Shown here: piece after piece, positions 1 to 9,275 of the stretch
Layout: each line of letters begins with the position of its first letter
Position numbering within the stretch: position 1 is the stretch's first letter
NCBI GenBank assembly: GCA_035998445.1
Contig: DASYHQ010000049.1
Coordinates: 1 to 58,166 of the forward strand
Direction of reading: 5' to 3'
Length of the DNA: 58,166 nucleotides
From: Tepidisphaeraceae bacterium
GTDB lineage: Bacteria > Planctomycetota > Phycisphaerae > Tepidisphaerales > Tepidisphaeraceae
Translations under genes and position numbers: made by a program
Notes under the pieces: generated by a model
What the model was told of the DNA's origin: nothing
The model's database searches: none
What the model saw: the letters and a program-made list of their open reading frames with translations, nothing else

Positions 1-2856
1 GGCGGCGGTGCGGGTGACGGTCCACTGGGCCGACGAGCCGCTGCCGGCGAAGTCCGCGTAGCCGCTGCCGGTGTAGCCGGCGTGCTGCGAGGACTTGGCC
101 GTCCCGCCACCCAGCGTCGCGTCCTCCGCCTGCAGGACGACCGGCGCGGCAGGGTCGTCGTCGATCTCGGTAGCGGTGATCTCCAAGGGCACCGCAATCT
201 CAGTTGAGGAGAATCGGAACGTTGCGCTATCCGAGGTCAGGTCTGCATCCTGCGCAGCGCGGATCGCCACGGTCTGCGGCACGTTCCAATTGTCGGGGGT
301 GAACGTGATCGGCAGCGACGCCTCTAGCTGCAGATCCGGGTCCGAACCGGGAAAAGTCGCAGCGCTCACCGCCACGTTCCACCACGGACGACGATTGAGC
401 GAAAGCGAGAATTGCGCGGTGGCCCCTTCCGGCACCGCGAGGGTTCCGCTGGCTGGCGTTGCAACAAGGGCCAGCGGCTGCGATTTGACCATAAAATCGG
501 CACCCGTAAGGACCTGACCCGGAGCAACCGTCACCGTGAGCAGTCCGAACGCGGCGGGCGAAGTTTGCACGTAGTCGCCCGTGGGTCTGAACAATCCAAT
601 CCGATGCGTTCCCGCGGGCAGCGACGCGAACGTGTAGGAGCCATCCGTCCATGCTGACGTGCCCGATTGCAGATCGCCGGCGTCGAACCGATCGTTGTAG
701 TTTCGGTCGATGTAGACCACCGCGCCATTCACCTTCGTATCTTCGCCAGCGTCGCGGTTGCCGTTTCCGTTCGTGTCAACGAATACTACGCCGCTGATCA
801 TCGTCAATTCGTCTCGATACAGGACCTCCTTCTGGGTGACGTTGCTGACCGCGTCGAGGGCATCTGTGGCTTGCACGTAGAACGTGTTGATGCCACCGGT
901 CAAGGCCGAATGCGGCACTTGCGTCTCGTAGACATTGCTGCTCGAGCTGGCTGGCGTCGTCTGCTGCGAGATGAAGCCGTCTCCGCCCGCCCCGAGTTGC
1001 AGGCCAAGCGTGCCATTGCTCTCCTTGTAGAAGCGAACGGCACTGACCGCGCTTCCCGACGCGCCAGGAGTTGCCGACGCGCGAAGCGAGACCGTTTGGC
1101 CCGGCGAGACCGCAAATTGGCTGGGCATCAGGCCGCCGACGACGGGACCTAAGGTTGTGGCGAACGTTACGTTCACGACGTGCGTCCCGTTGATTTGGAT
1201 CTCGTATGCGGCCTGCCACTGGTTCGTACTGTAGAAGGGCTGCGCCTGCACCTCACCAGCAGGAACGACCTGACGCAGTCGGTAGGATCCGCTCGGCAAA
1301 CCGTCAAGCCGGAAGCCATCGCCATTCGTGGTCACCCGCCGCTCGTCTTCATCCAAGACGCTGTTGTTGTTGCGGTCGATATAGACGACCCGCCCTGCGG
1401 TGTTCACCCCGCTGACCTGCACGACTCCCTGAATCGCCCCACCGCCCATCGGCAGCACGGCGGACGACTCGGAGGTAACGCCACCGCCACCCGCCGCGTC
1501 CAGCAGGCTGGCCGTCGCCTCGATGGCGCCGCCGTCGCTGCGGTCTACGTTCAGAGGGATCTCGAACGACGCGTTGCCACTGGCATCGGTCGTGATGCTG
1601 GCGGTGCCGACGGGCTCACCGCGCCAACCGCTGCCCACGCGGTAGACGTCGAGCACGAGCGAGGTCGAGGGCAATCCGTGGTACGTGCCAACCGCCGTCG
1701 GACTGGTCAGAGTGCCACCGAATCCGGTCAAGACCGGCGCGTTCAGCAGATCGTTGGCCCCGGCGTCGGCGTCGTACGGGTCGTTTGCGTCAGGTCCAGG
1801 TGCGCCAAGGTCGATGTTGAGTGTCCGCAGGGTCGGGGGGTGCTGGTTCGAATGGAGGAAGTTGCCCCGTGCCAGAACGTGAGTTGACGCGTCGGACGGC
1901 CCGACCGCAATCCCGCCGGCGCCCGCAAAGGCGATCTCGTTGCCGGTGATGTTAACGGGCGACGGCGTGCCGCCACTGTTCGTGACGACGACGCCCGCGC
2001 TGCCCGCGCCGAGCGGTTCGCCGTTCACGCCCGGGCCGATCCGGTTGTTCAGGATTGCCACCGGGAGGTTGTAGTACCCGCCCAATATACGAATCCCGCT
2101 TTGCACGTTACCGGAGATGAGGTTCCCGCCCTGCGCATAGCCATCGGGTGCACCGATCGTCACTCCGCCGTTGGAGAGCGAGATGCCGACCTGGTTCGGG
2201 ACCGCATCGGTGCCGGAGGCGTTCATGCCGATGTAGTTACCTTGGATCTGGATGCCCTCAGCCGAACCGGTGCCGAAGGCGATGCCGGTCGAGTTGCCCG
2301 AGATCACGTTGCGCGCTGCGGCGACCGTGCCGCCAATCGTGTGCTGCGTGCCCCAGAGGAACACGCCATATGCACTCCCTGCCGCGGCGTCCCCCGCGAG
2401 GTTCGTGCCAATGTAATTGCCTTCGACGCGCATGCCGACGCCGTTGATGAACACGCCAATGCCGCGGAACCGATTGATCGCCAGCCCCCGCACGACGGTG
2501 GCATCCGTGCCAACCGAGCCGCCGAACAACCGAAGCCCGCTCGCCGACTGGGTGATGAGCTCCCCCGATATCTCAATCAGCGGCTTCCCCGCGAAGCCAG
2601 GCTGCGTCGTTCCATCGATGGTGACGGCAGACCCAACGTCCGGCAACGCGCTCAGCGGCCTGATCGTAGCGGCACCGCCGTCACCGATGGCAAAGTGGAT
2701 CGCGTCGGCGCCCGGGGTGCTGTTGGCGTCTAGGATCGCTTGTCGCAACGAGCCCACGCCACTGTCCGCGACCGTGCTGACGACGAAGTTCGTCAGGAGT
2801 TGGCGCGATTCCAGAGTCTCCACCGTACATCCGGTCCGGCCGAGTGCATTCGTCAT
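1..2856 (-). CDS. LEPR-XLL-type beta-helix surface protein with SdrD-B-like repeats and CBM6 (3' end outside window)
   Basis: An uninterrupted minus-strand frame runs from ATG at 2856 to the left edge, 952 codons with no stop, so the C-terminus is missing. Residues about 13-22 read VETLESRQLL, a variant of the planctomycete LEPR-XLL motif near the start of exported proteins. Residues about 25-330 begin with GVGSLRQAILDAN and continue with GNYIG/GNVISGN repeats typical of a right-handed parallel beta-helix. Two SdrD-B-like segments follow, each with Asp/Asn-rich motifs (YIDRNNNSVLDEDE, FVDTNGNGNRDAGE), with an Ig-like stretch between them. A Calx-beta-like segment (VPEGATAQFSLSL ... NWNVPQTVAI) precedes the start of a CBM6/35-like domain (LQAEDATLGGG). 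No clear Shine-Dalgarno lies before the ATG. The likely role is a secreted or surface polysaccharide-binding protein; a lyase activity cannot be decided from this part. Confidence 0.85.
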   Translation of the reverse strand, partial: MTNALGRTGCTVETLESRQLLTNFVVSTVADSGVGSLRQAILDANSTPGADAIHFAIGDGGAATIRPLSALPDVGSAVTIDGTTQPGFAGKPLIEISGELITQSASGLRLFGGSVGTDATVVRGLAINRFRGIGVFINGVGMRVEGNYIGTNLAGDAAAGSAYGVFLWGTQHTIGGTVAAARNVISGNSTGIAFGTGSAEGIQIQGNYIGMNASGTDAVPNQVGISLSNGGVTIGAPDGYAQGGNLISGNVQSGIRILGGYYNLPVAILNNRIGPGVNGEPLGAGSAGVVVTNSGGTPSPVNITGNEIAFAGAGGIAVGPSDASTHVLARGNFLHSNQHPPTLRTLNIDLGAPGPDANDPYDADAGANDLLNAPVLTGFGGTLTSPTAVGTYHGLPSTSLVLDVYRVGSGWRGEPVGTASITTDASGNASFEIPLNVDRSDGGAIEATASLLDAAGGGGVTSESSAVLPMGGGAIQGVVQVSGVNTAGRVVYIDRNNNSVLDEDERRVTTNGDGFRLDGLPSGSYRLRQVVPAGEVQAQPFYSTNQWQAAYEIQINGTHVVNVTFATTLGPVVGGLMPSQFAVSPGQTVSLRASATPGASGSAVSAVRFYKESNGTLGLQLGAGGDGFISQQTTPASSSSNVYETQVPHSALTGGINTFYVQATDALDAVSNVTQKEVLYRDELTMISGVVFVDTNGNGNRDAGEDTKVNGAVVYIDRNYNDRFDAGDLQSGTSAWTDGSYTFASLPAGTHRIGLFRPTGDYVQTSPAAFGLLTVTVAPGQVLTGADFMVKSQPLALVATPASGTLAVPEGATAQFSLSLNRRPWWNVAVSAATFPGSDPDLQLEASLPITFTPDNWNVPQTVAIRAAQDADLTSDSATFRFSSTEIAVPLEITATEIDDDPAAPVVLQAEDATLGGGTAKSSQHAGYTGSGYADFAGSGSSAQWTVTRTAA

Positions 2857-2958
2857 GTTTTACTCTGAATGAATTGGCAACACTGAGACGGGCCCCCTGC
2901 TCAAGACCCAGCGGCAGCCATTACAATCGGTCGCCGACGACGCTGTCAAGGAACTTCC

Positions 2959-4116
2959 ATGAGACGAATCCTCATCGCCAGCCACAGCCCGACGCTCACG
3001 ACGGGATACGGCCGCGTCACACGCGAGTTTATCGCGGCGTTATCTGGGGCCGGCTTCTCGGTCTATGCCGTCGGTGCGGGTTATGACGGTGCGCCTCACG
3101 CGGAGGGCATCCCAATCATGCCCGCGACGCTCCCGGGGCTGACGACCGCGATCGGACGTGCCGTGGAAGAAGTGGCGCCACAGGTGGTCCTGACGATCGG
3201 CGATCCGTGGATGTTCGACGACATGCCGGCCGTACGACGGGCACATCCGTTTTCCCGTTGGCTCGCCTGCTTCCCCATCGACTCCGTTCCCATTCCGGAT
3301 CTGTGGAAAGCATGGATGTGTTCGGCCGACGGAGTGATGGTCTTCAGCCGATACGCGGCGGACGCCGTCCGATCACAAGCTAGTGTGGATGCCATCATTC
3401 TTCCGCACGGCGTTGATACCGCAAGGTTCTTCCCTGCCGACCCGATCGTCGCGAAGGCACGCGTGGGGGTAAGCGATAAGTTCGTCGTTGGCACGGTCGC
3501 AGCAAATCAGCGGCGCAAGAATCTGCCGGCCCTCTTCGACGCCTTCGCCCGGTTCGCGCGCGGCAAGGATGACGTGGTGCTGTACCTGCACACGCCGATC
3601 GTTGGCGAGCTCGATCTGCAGCCGCTGATCGAACGGTTCGGCATCACCGAGATCACGCGCGCGACAGTGCACTACGACGCACTTCACGGCCTGAGCGACG
3701 TCGGTTTGGCGACGGTCTACAACAGCTTCGACGTCTTCGCGCTTCCGACCATGGCTGAAGGCTTCGGGCTACCCATCCTCGAAAGCCAAGCATGCGGCGT
3801 GCCGGCGCTGGCCACTGACTGCTCGTCCTGCAGCGAACTATTGCCCCACCCGCTGCAGCGTATCCGCGTGCGCGGTACAGAGATGCATGCCAACGGCATG
3901 GTACGGTCGCTGATCGATGAGGCCGACCTCGCAGATCGGCTAGATCTGCTTTACCAGGACCGGGCGACGCGTGACGAACTGGCTCGCCGGTCCTTGCGGT
4001 TTGCCACCGCGTGCCAGTGGAAGATACTCCTGGCACCAATGATTGATCTCGTCGCGTCGTTGAGCAGCACACCGTTCGACCGGACCGTCACCAGCTCGAG
4101 GCACGACGTGCTATGA
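2959..4116 (+). CDS. GT4-family glycosyltransferase
   Basis: A 385-residue cytoplasmic protein with the two-domain GT-B layout. The N-terminus ([20 protein letters not shown]) has the glycine-rich acceptor-side loop, and residues 267-275 carry the E-x7-E motif of retaining GT4 enzymes (EGFGLPILE), which binds the nucleotide-sugar donor. An N-R-R-K-N segment near residue 190 matches the usual phosphate-contacting Lys/Arg region. AAGGAA sits 5 nt before the ATG. The gene is divergent from the beta-helix gene, with about 100 bp between them, so they may share a regulatory region. It should move a sugar from a nucleotide donor to a glycan or lipid acceptor; donor and acceptor cannot be read from the sequence. 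No other glycan-assembly genes lie next to it. Confidence 0.85.
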   Translation: MRRILIASHSPTLTTGYGRVTREFIAALSGAGFSVYAVGAGYDGAPHAEGIPIMPATLPGLTTAIGRAVEEVAPQVVLTIGDPWMFDDMPAVRRAHPFSRWLACFPIDSVPIPDLWKAWMCSADGVMVFSRYAADAVRSQASVDAIILPHGVDTARFFPADPIVAKARVGVSDKFVVGTVAANQRRKNLPALFDAFARFARGKDDVVLYLHTPIVGELDLQPLIERFGITEITRATVHYDALHGLSDVGLATVYNSFDVFALPTMAEGFGLPILESQACGVPALATDCSSCSELLPHPLQRIRVRGTEMHANGMVRSLIDEADLADRLDLLYQDRATRDELARRSLRFATACQWKILLAPMIDLVASLSSTPFDRTVTSSRHDVL

Positions 4117-4285
4117 CATCACTTCGCTCCCGCACTCCGCACTCCGGACACCGCTCCGGCGTGGCACGAAGATCGTAGCCGCATTGTCGGCACACCCCCC
4201 GCCGCCACGCCGCGCCGCCCCATCCGCCAGCGGTTGACGCACGACGACGACATCGAGGGCGCGGCCGTGAAGATGTCTTTTGCAC
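4088..4285 (-). pseudogene. Fragment of a planctomycete protein with zinc-ribbon-like CxxC tail
   Basis: The minus strand encodes [19 protein letters not shown], a double CxxC motif found at the ends of many planctomycete membrane proteins. Here it stands in a 65-codon frame with no transmembrane body. The frame overlaps the 3' end of the glycosyltransferase gene and the 5' end of the desaturase fragment on the other strand. I read it as the cut-off tail of a lost gene. It could still be translated as a small zinc-binding protein, but no ribosome binding site supports that. Confidence 0.5.
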
Positions 4286-4710
4286 GGACGCTGCTGGAGG
4301 GCGTGATCTTTCAGCCTCGCATCATGGTGTGGGCGCTGCGGCACAAGCATCAGTTGCGGTACTTGGTGGCGATCGAAGTGACGATGGCGCTGGTCCTGCT
4401 CGTGACCTGCATCGCAACGCTGCCTTGGACGCCGGTCCTCCCGGTGTACGCGGTGCTGATGGTCATGGGCGGCTGGGTGATCCCACTGGTCACGTCCTAC
4501 CTGCCGCATAACCCTGACGGTCCGACGGCACTGCTGCAGACGAAGTTGTTTCGCGGCAAGCTCGCTTCGATCGTCGCGATGGAGCACCTTTATCACCTCG
4601 AGCACCACCTGTACCCCATGGTGCCGCATCACAACTGGCCGGAACTGGCGCGGCGGCTGGACCCGGTCTTCAAGTCAGCCGGACTGCGACCGATCGTGCT
4701 CGGCTTCTAG
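4234..4710 (+). pseudogene. C-terminal fragment of a membrane fatty-acid-desaturase-like protein
   Basis: The 158 residues begin at a TTG with no good ribosome binding site. Two hydrophobic segments (about 49-67 and 70-90) are followed by HLYHLEHHLYPMVPHHNWPEL, which contains the last histidine box (HLEHH) of the membrane desaturase/hydroxylase superfamily. Known members are 250-350 residues and have two earlier HxxxH/HxxHH boxes that bind the di-iron centre. Those boxes are absent, and the sequence directly upstream does not contain them in any frame I checked. The piece is therefore probably inactive. It lies among other gene fragments and just upstream of an apparently intact membrane gene. 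Confidence 0.6.
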
Positions 4711-4753
4711 CGATAGCCGCCCCTCGTCAGATTACCGGTTATGATCCTTGTGC

Positions 4754-5554
4754 ATGACGGCAGCGGTCGATGATCAGCGGGGGTTCCTGGCGGCGCTCGT
4801 GGGCGATGGTCGGCCACTCCTGACGTTGACCGGCCTGGCGCTCGTTCTCTCCGGCACCTTCGCAATCTTCCAGTCGGCCACCGGCCACTTCCTGCCGCAG
4901 GACGTGCAGTACCTCGGCATGACCAGCGAGGCGCTATGCAGCATGAACCAGTGCCGCATCGTCCACTTCATGTTCCACGACCGGGTTAGCTTCGGCGGCG
5001 TTCTGGTCGCGCTCGGTTCGCTGTACATGTGGCTTGCCGAGTTCCCGCTGCGTCATGGCGAGCCGTGGGCGTGGTGGCTGTTCGTCCTGACCGGCCTCGC
5101 CGGCTTTGGCAGCTTCCTCGCCTACCTCGGTTACGGCTACCTGGACCAGTGGCACTTGGCCGCCACGCTCGCCCTGCTGCCGGTCTACATCGTGGGCCTG
5201 TTCCGCTCGCATTGCCTTATCTCACGTCTCACGACGACTTCTCCGAGGTGCTTGGGCAGGCACGAAATCGATGTGGTGTGGAGGTCAACGTACATCGCCC
5301 ACGACCGTGCCGGCTTCGGTGGCGGGCTGCTGAGTGCCGGCATCGCGGTGCTGTTCTGCATCTGGTGCAGCCGGCCGAGCCGCAGCCTCTGGCAGGTGCT
5401 GCTGTGGGCGGGGTCGGTCGGCTTCGCGACGGCGATCGCCATCCATCCGGTCATCGGCTACACGAGCTTTACCCACCCGGCGCCCGCCGTCGCAGTGGCA
5501 CTGCTGTTCCTCTTGGGCATGTCGCTGTGCTACAAACGCATGATGGCCCCCTGA
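4754..5554 (+). CDS. Polytopic membrane protein of unknown function
   Basis: About 266 residues with seven predicted membrane segments: LTLTGLALVLSGTFAIF, FGGVLVALGSLYMWLAEF, WWLFVLTGLAGFGSFLAYL, LAATLALLPVYIVGLF, FGGGLLSAGIAVLFCIW, VLLWAGSVGFATAIAI and VAVALLFLLGMSLCY. Two motifs look like an internal duplication: HDRVSFGGVLVALG in the first half and HDRAGFGGGLLSAG in the second, each opening a membrane helix. I do not recognise a named family. ATG at 4754 was chosen; an in-frame TTG lies two codons earlier. The stop is about 25 nt upstream of repeat copy 1. The gene appears intact, unlike its upstream neighbours. Confidence 0.6.
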   Translation: MTAAVDDQRGFLAALVGDGRPLLTLTGLALVLSGTFAIFQSATGHFLPQDVQYLGMTSEALCSMNQCRIVHFMFHDRVSFGGVLVALGSLYMWLAEFPLRHGEPWAWWLFVLTGLAGFGSFLAYLGYGYLDQWHLAATLALLPVYIVGLFRSHCLISRLTTTSPRCLGRHEIDVVWRSTYIAHDRAGFGGGLLSAGIAVLFCIWCSRPSRSLWQVLLWAGSVGFATAIAIHPVIGYTSFTHPAPAVAVALLFLLGMSLCYKRMMAP

Positions 5555-5577
5555 GGAGGATGCTAGCCGCTGTACTT

Positions 5578-5815
5578 TCCGCACCCCGTCCCACACGCCC
5601 CCCGATCCCGGCACGGTTGTTAACTGGTGACCGGAAATAGAGCGGAGAATCCGAGAGTTCTTGGCCAGGGGAGGCCGGAACGGTCGGACGCGGCCTTCGT
5701 GCGTCGCTCTCTCCCCTTCTTAGCTGAGAGCGTCCAACTCGAAAACATTGGAAAACCAGCCCGAAAACGAGCGAACCCTGTTAACTGGAATTAACAGGGT
5801 TCGCGGTAAATGCCT
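5578..5815. repeat. Dispersed hairpin repeat, copy 1
   Basis: First of three copies in the window (others near 20037 and 42098). Its core is a perfect stem-loop with 14-nt arms, GCGAACCCTGTTAA at 5771-5784 and its complement at 5791-5804, and a six-base loop CTGGAA. The 19 bases before the stem (AAAACCAGCCCGAAAACGA) are identical in all copies. A left block with GGTTGTTAACTGG near 5619 repeats TGTTAACTGG of the hairpin. This copy loses similarity soon after the hairpin, whereas copies 2 and 3 stay alike for about 70 bp more. It lies between convergent gene ends. No transposase or long conserved frame is associated. Confidence 0.85.
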
Positions 5816-5956
5816 AGGCATGCAGTGTCACCGCATTGGTGCCGTAGCCAATCTACAGGGTCTCACCGCCGTCGGTGCCGGCGGATCTCCATTTGTGTAA
5901 ACTGTGTCAACAATCCGTGCCTTCGCCAGCTTTTCATTGATGAAACAGGGTTATGG

Positions 5957-8950
5957 CTACAGAACGGGTTCCAGTTCGACTTTGTCCGTCTGCACGAGAC
6001 ACCCTCCACTGGCGGCCCCGAGGTCGGATACCATGAGCCGCACGTAGACGGTTCTATTGGCGCTGGTGCTTATGGAGCCGGCGGTCAGGCGCTGAAAGGA
6101 CGGACTGGCGCTGTAGAGGTCCAGCGGCGCGCCGACGTTCGTGTAGGGGCCGTTGAGCGAGGTCGCCACCGCGACCTGAACGATCGGCGCATTGGGACGT
6201 CGCTTGAACGTCACCTTCAGGGTGAAATCGCCGGGCGGCACCCCGTTAACGGCGTACGTCACGTAGTCGCCCACCCCCGTGGCGGCGTAGTTGCTCGTGT
6301 AGCCCAGAGACGCCTGCGCATCGGCGAACTCGCCGTGCGTCGCTCCACCACTGGCCGTGGGGCGGGCGCTGGTTTCGGTGCGGACGAGGGTCGCCCCACC
6401 GCGGTAGAGCGCGACGTTCTTACCCCCACCGCGGCCAGGCAGGCTGCTGGCAATGAGGTTGGCGTACGTCGAACCGTCGCGCGACTCGCGGAAGTGGGTG
6501 TACCAGTCGAACGTGCCCGAGTTGGTGCCGCTCGGCGGGTACGCGAGCGAGCCGTAACTTATGGACACGTATCCCTGGTTGTTGACGAACGCCGGTGGCG
6601 ACGAGGCGGTCGGACCCTGTCCAACCACCCCCTTGAAGTTCGGGAACTGCAGGCCGCCCAGCACCTCGCTGCGGCCGAAGTTCTGCGTCTGGAGCACGGT
6701 CGTGGGGTGCTCGATCTTCAGGCCAAGGATCCAGAGGTTGGCGCCGTCGTTCGTGATCTTCACCGCCTGGCTCCCCTCGGGGTTGAGGCTGCGCGCCCAC
6801 ACGTTCTGTCCGCGCCGGAAGGTCATGCCGCTGATGGCGGCGTCCTCGAAGTAAACGTCGCCGGCGTTGGCGGTCGGCAGGTAGGCCTGCGTGGCGGCCT
6901 GCGTGAAGACGAGCAGCCCGGTGAACACGAGCGGGCGTGCGGTGTCGTGCAGGAAGCCCTGCGCCCCGGCGGTCGTCAGCGTGTCTATGTGAAGCCGCAG
7001 TTGCGCGCGGTCCACGATGACCGGCTCTGCCGTCGCGCCCATGAATTTCAGGAACGGCGCCGGGCTCGTGGCATTGGTGAAGATGCTGCCGGTGGTGGCC
7101 GCCGCGATCGTCGCGTGGTCGAAGACGATCTTGCGGACGGTCGCGGGCACCGTCAGGGTGGTGCTGATGCGGTACCAGGCCCATCCCTTGAAGTAGACGA
7201 CCGGCTTGCCCGAGTTCAACGCCGACTGAATGGCCGCCGTGTCATCGCCACCGCTGGGCGCGCCCACGTAGGCCCAGTCGCTGGCGACGTTCAGGTTCTC
7301 GTACTCGGGCGTCTCGTTGACGGGCAGGTTGAGCGACGTGCCGGGCGCGTCGGGGAAGTTCTTGGCGACGGCATGCGAGACGAACTCGCCGACGTTGCCG
7401 GTACGGGTGGTCGTCACGCCGGCGACCGTGCTGCTGATCGACGTGCCGTACCCACCAAAGGTCGTGTTGCGGATGAACAGGGCCGAGGCGTCCGGGCTGC
7501 TGATGGCCGTGGTGCCGGCGGCACCTCCGGTGAAGCTGGAGTCGACCAAGACGACGTTCCCCTGGCGGATGTTGTTGGTGGCGTTGCGCGTGAAGGTGAG
7601 TCCGGGCACCGAGTTGATGCTGCGCAGGTCGCGGAACGACCAGGTCGGCCCGCAGCCAGGGCTGTTGATCGCAGTGGTCATTTGGCCGCGAAGCGTCACG
7701 TGCTCGAAGTTCATGTTGCTGTACATCGAGTAGGCGGGCCCCTGTATGCCGTACTGAAACCCGGTGATCAGCACGTCCTTCACGAGGCCTGGGCCATTGT
7801 CGTCGCGGGCCATGCGCAGGCCTGCGAAGCCCGCGGCGCCGTCGGACAGGATGTTCACGTCCCGCAGCTGCCCCTCGTTGCTCGTCTGGTAGCTGATGCC
7901 AACGGCCCCAGTGTTACCGCTGCCCATGTGGATCGAGAGGTCACGTGCGCCGTTGAGGAAGGCCATGTTCCCGGCCCCGTTCACGTCGCTGTACTTGTGG
8001 ATGCTGTCCGAACTGGCGGTGTACAGGACAGCATTGGGAGACCATGTCGCAGGGTCTTCGTCGGGCGTGGACGTGAACGTGTTGTTGGCCAGCTTCACGA
8101 CCGTATTGCCACGGCTCTCGCCCTGCAGGACGATGTAGCCGCGCCACCCGCCCCAGGAGGTCGTGTCGGGCACGAGTTGGTTGGTGGCGCTGTCGACCTT
8201 GTACGTGCGCCATTCCAGCTGCTTGCTGACCTTGTAGGTACCGTCGGGCAGGTAGACGACCTTGCTGGCCACGGTGTTGGCGTTGCCGGCCACAGAGCTG
8301 ATCGCCTGTTGAATGGCGGCCCAGTCATCGGCGATGCCGTCGCCGACCGCGCCGAAGTCCTTCACGTTCACCTGGTTCAGGTTCGCGGGAAAGACCCGTC
8401 GCCCGCTGTAAAAGTTCGCCTGCGGTACGACCTCGTACGTTCCGGCCGCCATTCCCGGACGGTTCCACTCCAGGCGCAGGGTGCCGGAGGCCGTGTTGTC
8501 GTAGTACTCGACGCGCAGCTGATACTTCCGTCCCGCCGCCAGCGCGATGCTGCCGGAGTCGTAACGGGGGCCGTGATCGTTCCACGCATTGATGACGAGC
8601 TGCCCATCGACCCAGACCCGCACGCCGTCGTCGCTGTAGGTGCGGAACGTGTACGTGGATGAGCCGGTCCCGTGTAGCGTCTCCACCTCACCCGTGAAGC
8701 GAGCCGACCACGTGTCCGAGTCGCCGGTTGCCATGGCTGCGGGCCTACCACCGCCCCACGCACCATCGGCGATGGACGTACCACCAAGGTTGACGACGAT
8801 CGCCGGGTGCGGCACCCCCTGAACCTCGCGCGCCTGCGTGACGTTCGCTCCATCATAATAGACCACCGACAACCCGTCGCCCGCGAGCAGCACGCGGGGT
8901 TCAAGGGCATCGACCATCGCACGGCGAACACGGACATTTGGAGAGACCAT
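5957..8950 (-). CDS. LEPR-XLL exported protein with PA14 and pectate-lyase-like beta-helix domains
   Basis: About 997 residues from ATG at 8950, which has GAGG 6 nt upstream; an in-frame TTG four codons earlier is less likely. LEPRVLLAG at about residues 15-23 is the planctomycete LEPR-XLL motif. Next comes a PA14-like lectin domain (about 25-165) with DGVRVWVDGQLVINAW. A Pectate_lyase_3/GH55-type beta-helix follows, starting with VKDFGAVGDGIADDWAAIQ near residue 185, and a second DDTAAIQSAL near residue 560 suggests the twin beta-helix of GH55-like proteins. The last about 130 residues resemble a CBM-like beta-sandwich. The predicted role is extracellular binding and cleavage of a polysaccharide; substrate and catalytic residues cannot be assigned. 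It lies 277 bp downstream of the pseudopilin gene in the same direction. Confidence 0.85.
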   Translation of the reverse strand: MVSPNVRVRRAMVDALEPRVLLAGDGLSVVYYDGANVTQAREVQGVPHPAIVVNLGGTSIADGAWGGGRPAAMATGDSDTWSARFTGEVETLHGTGSSTYTFRTYSDDGVRVWVDGQLVINAWNDHGPRYDSGSIALAAGRKYQLRVEYYDNTASGTLRLEWNRPGMAAGTYEVVPQANFYSGRRVFPANLNQVNVKDFGAVGDGIADDWAAIQQAISSVAGNANTVASKVVYLPDGTYKVSKQLEWRTYKVDSATNQLVPDTTSWGGWRGYIVLQGESRGNTVVKLANNTFTSTPDEDPATWSPNAVLYTASSDSIHKYSDVNGAGNMAFLNGARDLSIHMGSGNTGAVGISYQTSNEGQLRDVNILSDGAAGFAGLRMARDDNGPGLVKDVLITGFQYGIQGPAYSMYSNMNFEHVTLRGQMTTAINSPGCGPTWSFRDLRSINSVPGLTFTRNATNNIRQGNVVLVDSSFTGGAAGTTAISSPDASALFIRNTTFGGYGTSISSTVAGVTTTRTGNVGEFVSHAVAKNFPDAPGTSLNLPVNETPEYENLNVASDWAYVGAPSGGDDTAAIQSALNSGKPVVYFKGWAWYRISTTLTVPATVRKIVFDHATIAAATTGSIFTNATSPAPFLKFMGATAEPVIVDRAQLRLHIDTLTTAGAQGFLHDTARPLVFTGLLVFTQAATQAYLPTANAGDVYFEDAAISGMTFRRGQNVWARSLNPEGSQAVKITNDGANLWILGLKIEHPTTVLQTQNFGRSEVLGGLQFPNFKGVVGQGPTASSPPAFVNNQGYVSISYGSLAYPPSGTNSGTFDWYTHFRESRDGSTYANLIASSLPGRGGGKNVALYRGGATLVRTETSARPTASGGATHGEFADAQASLGYTSNYAATGVGDYVTYAVNGVPPGDFTLKVTFKRRPNAPIVQVAVATSLNGPYTNVGAPLDLYSASPSFQRLTAGSISTSANRTVYVRLMVSDLGAASGGCLVQTDKVELEPVL

Positions 8951-9275
8951 GGAGGACCTCAAGAGTTGAAAGGGGGACAGACATCAACGACGCAGAAATG
9001 ACCCAATGCTGAGCGCGGCGCGGCTGGCACCAATCGGAATGGATATTGGAAACGAACGCTCGATTGAGTTTGGTTACGATCGAACTCTGTGTCACACAAA
9101 CAGACCGAGGCCAAACGATAGAAGCAATTATCCGGGCATTATGATGACTGCCAGTTCGGTAGCGGACGCTTAAGTTCCGCACGGGCCGACGCGCACGCTG
9201 TCAACGGAAATGTTCGTACAATCTTCAACGGCATCGCGCATCCCGCGGCACGGCAACAGCGCGCGCGATTAGCGA
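8951..9275. other. Intergenic stretch with no recognised feature
   Basis: About 325 bp between the LEPR/PA14 gene and the upstream pseudopilin gene. It is more AT-rich than the flanking genes around 9040-9140. I find no convincing frame, no strong hairpin and no copy of the operator-like sites seen near 11.1-11.25 kb. It may contain the promoter of the LEPR/PA14 gene. Confidence 0.4.

Noticed and set aside
5810-8662. A 950-codon open frame on the plus strand
   Set aside because: It is the antisense of the LEPR/PA14/beta-helix gene. Its product is Arg/Val/Ala/Gly-rich without domains, while the minus strand gives clear PA14 and pectate-lyase-like motifs.
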